A stretch of 5,447 nucleotides of DNA from Thermoleophilia bacterium (lineage in GTDB: Bacteria > Actinomycetota > Thermoleophilia > Gaiellales > Gaiellaceae), in the NCBI GenBank assembly GCA_029858755.1, contig JAOUEK010000164.1:1-5447 (forward strand), in the 5' to 3' direction. Made by a program: the position numbers and the translations under genes. Shown in pieces: positions 4,826 through 5,447 of this stretch (within the stretch, counting starts at the first letter, position 1; each line of letters begins with the position of its first letter). The notes under the pieces are model-generated. The model was given only the letters and a program-made list of their open reading frames with translations, searched no databases and was not told the DNA's origin.

Positions 4826-5447
4826 GGCGCTTGCTCGGCCTGCTGGCTGGCGGAGCGCTGGCGCTGGCCGCCGGCGCGTCGCTCGCTGCCCCGGTCTCCC
4901 CCGAGGCGAAGGCCACGGCGATCGTCGCCCGGATCGCAGTGCCGGGCGCCCCCTTGGTCGTGGCCACCGCGCTCGCCGCACCGCCGAATGCCTCCGAGTC
5001 GGCCGGCTTCGCCTACCCGCCGATCAGCCCGGCCGTTCGCGTCGGCGCCGCCACGGCGGCTGCCGCCGCCCAGCCCGGGGTCTCCTCGAGCGGACAGGCC
5101 TCGCTCGACCTGCTGGGGATCACCCTCTTCGGCGGCGAGATCACCGCGGACACGCTCACGCTGCGCGCCACCGTCGCGGCCGGGCCTGCCGGGTCGAGCG
5201 CGGACACGGCCGGGTCCGCCGTCTCGGGGCTCACCGTGCTCGGGCAGGCCGTCACGCCGGGCACCGGCACCCGCCTCCGCCTCGACGACTGGGGGACGCT
5301 CGAGGTGCTCACCGCCTCGTCGGCGACCGGGCGCGGCAAGGCCCGCTCGGGGTCGGCATCCGTGACCGGGCTCCGCGTGACCCTGTCGGCCGATCACGGA
5401 GACCTCCCCGCCGGCACCGAGATCACGATCGGCCTCGCGGATGCGTT
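4822..5447 (+). CDS. Secreted beta-rich protein, choice-of-anchor-P-like, 3'-truncated by window edge
   Basis: The frame stays open from the GTG at 4822 to the right edge (208 codons plus two bases), so the C-terminus and any anchor are unseen. Residues 1-22 form a signal peptide: VRR, a hydrophobic core LLGLLAGGALALAAGA, and cleavage after SLA. The mature region is rich in Ala, Gly, Thr, Ser and Val with no cysteine in the visible part, and alternates short beta-like strands. The stretch LDLLGITLFGGEITADTLTLRATV followed by GSAVSGLTVLGQAVTPGTGTRLRL resembles choice-of-anchor P family surface proteins; this is a recollection-based assignment of moderate strength. A second, weaker copy may begin at GSASVTGLRVTLSADHGDLPAGTEITIGL. 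The start overlaps the upstream TauE/SafE stop as GTGA, implying coupled translation, although a leaderless promoter is also possible. Its role is unknown; extracytoplasmic location is well supported. Confidence 0.75.
   Translation, partial: MRRLLGLLAGGALALAAGASLAAPVSPEAKATAIVARIAVPGAPLVVATALAAPPNASESAGFAYPPISPAVRVGAATAAAAAQPGVSSSGQASLDLLGITLFGGEITADTLTLRATVAAGPAGSSADTAGSAVSGLTVLGQAVTPGTGTRLRLDDWGTLEVLTASSATGRGKARSGSASVTGLRVTLSADHGDLPAGTEITIGLADA

Overview
The window is about 5.4 kb of very GC-rich (roughly 70% or more by eye), densely coding bacterial DNA. Codons end almost always in G or C, GTG starts are common, and TANNNT-type -10 boxes sit close to start codons with few strong Shine-Dalgarno sequences. 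This fits a high-GC actinomycete-type chromosome. The mix of a DUF6748-like secreted protein, a choice-of-anchor-P-like secreted protein and an HxlR regulator with a C-terminal extension makes me think of Thermoleophilia (Solirubrobacterales or Gaiellales). That taxonomic guess is inference only. I see no RNA genes, insertion sequences, CRISPR arrays or phage genes.

Layout: (1) 2-1162, plus strand: the C-terminal four fifths of a pyridoxal-phosphate aromatic-L-amino-acid decarboxylase, cut by the left edge. (2) 1152-1799, minus strand: a small secreted, cysteine-paired protein resembling DUF6748, convergent with the decarboxylase and overlapping it by 11 bp. (3) 1838-2467, minus strand: an HxlR-family winged-helix regulator with a roughly 100-residue C-terminal domain. 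(4) 2468-2577: an AT-rich divergent control region with three 9-bp repeats spaced exactly 21 bp apart. (5) 2578-4011, plus strand: a 14-TM DHA2-type MFS exporter, the likely target of the regulator, followed by a perfect 10-bp GC hairpin. (6) 4092-5447, plus strand: three genes joined by 4-bp ATGA and GTGA overlaps. Two are half-size TauE/SafE membrane proteins. The third is a signal-peptide-bearing, beta-rich secreted protein cut by the right edge.

Working model: the regulator-exporter pair is a classical divergent sensor/efflux cassette. The redox- or electrophile-responsive type is suggested by the N-terminal cysteine of the HxlR domain. The two TauE/SafE halves (113 and 131 residues) are homologous to each other and together match the usual length of the full family protein, so they probably form a heteromeric anion or sulfur-compound transporter. 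The most interesting signals are this split transporter with its coupled secreted partner, and the 21-bp-phased repeats in the divergent promoter. No completely new system is evident; most genes belong to recognisable families.
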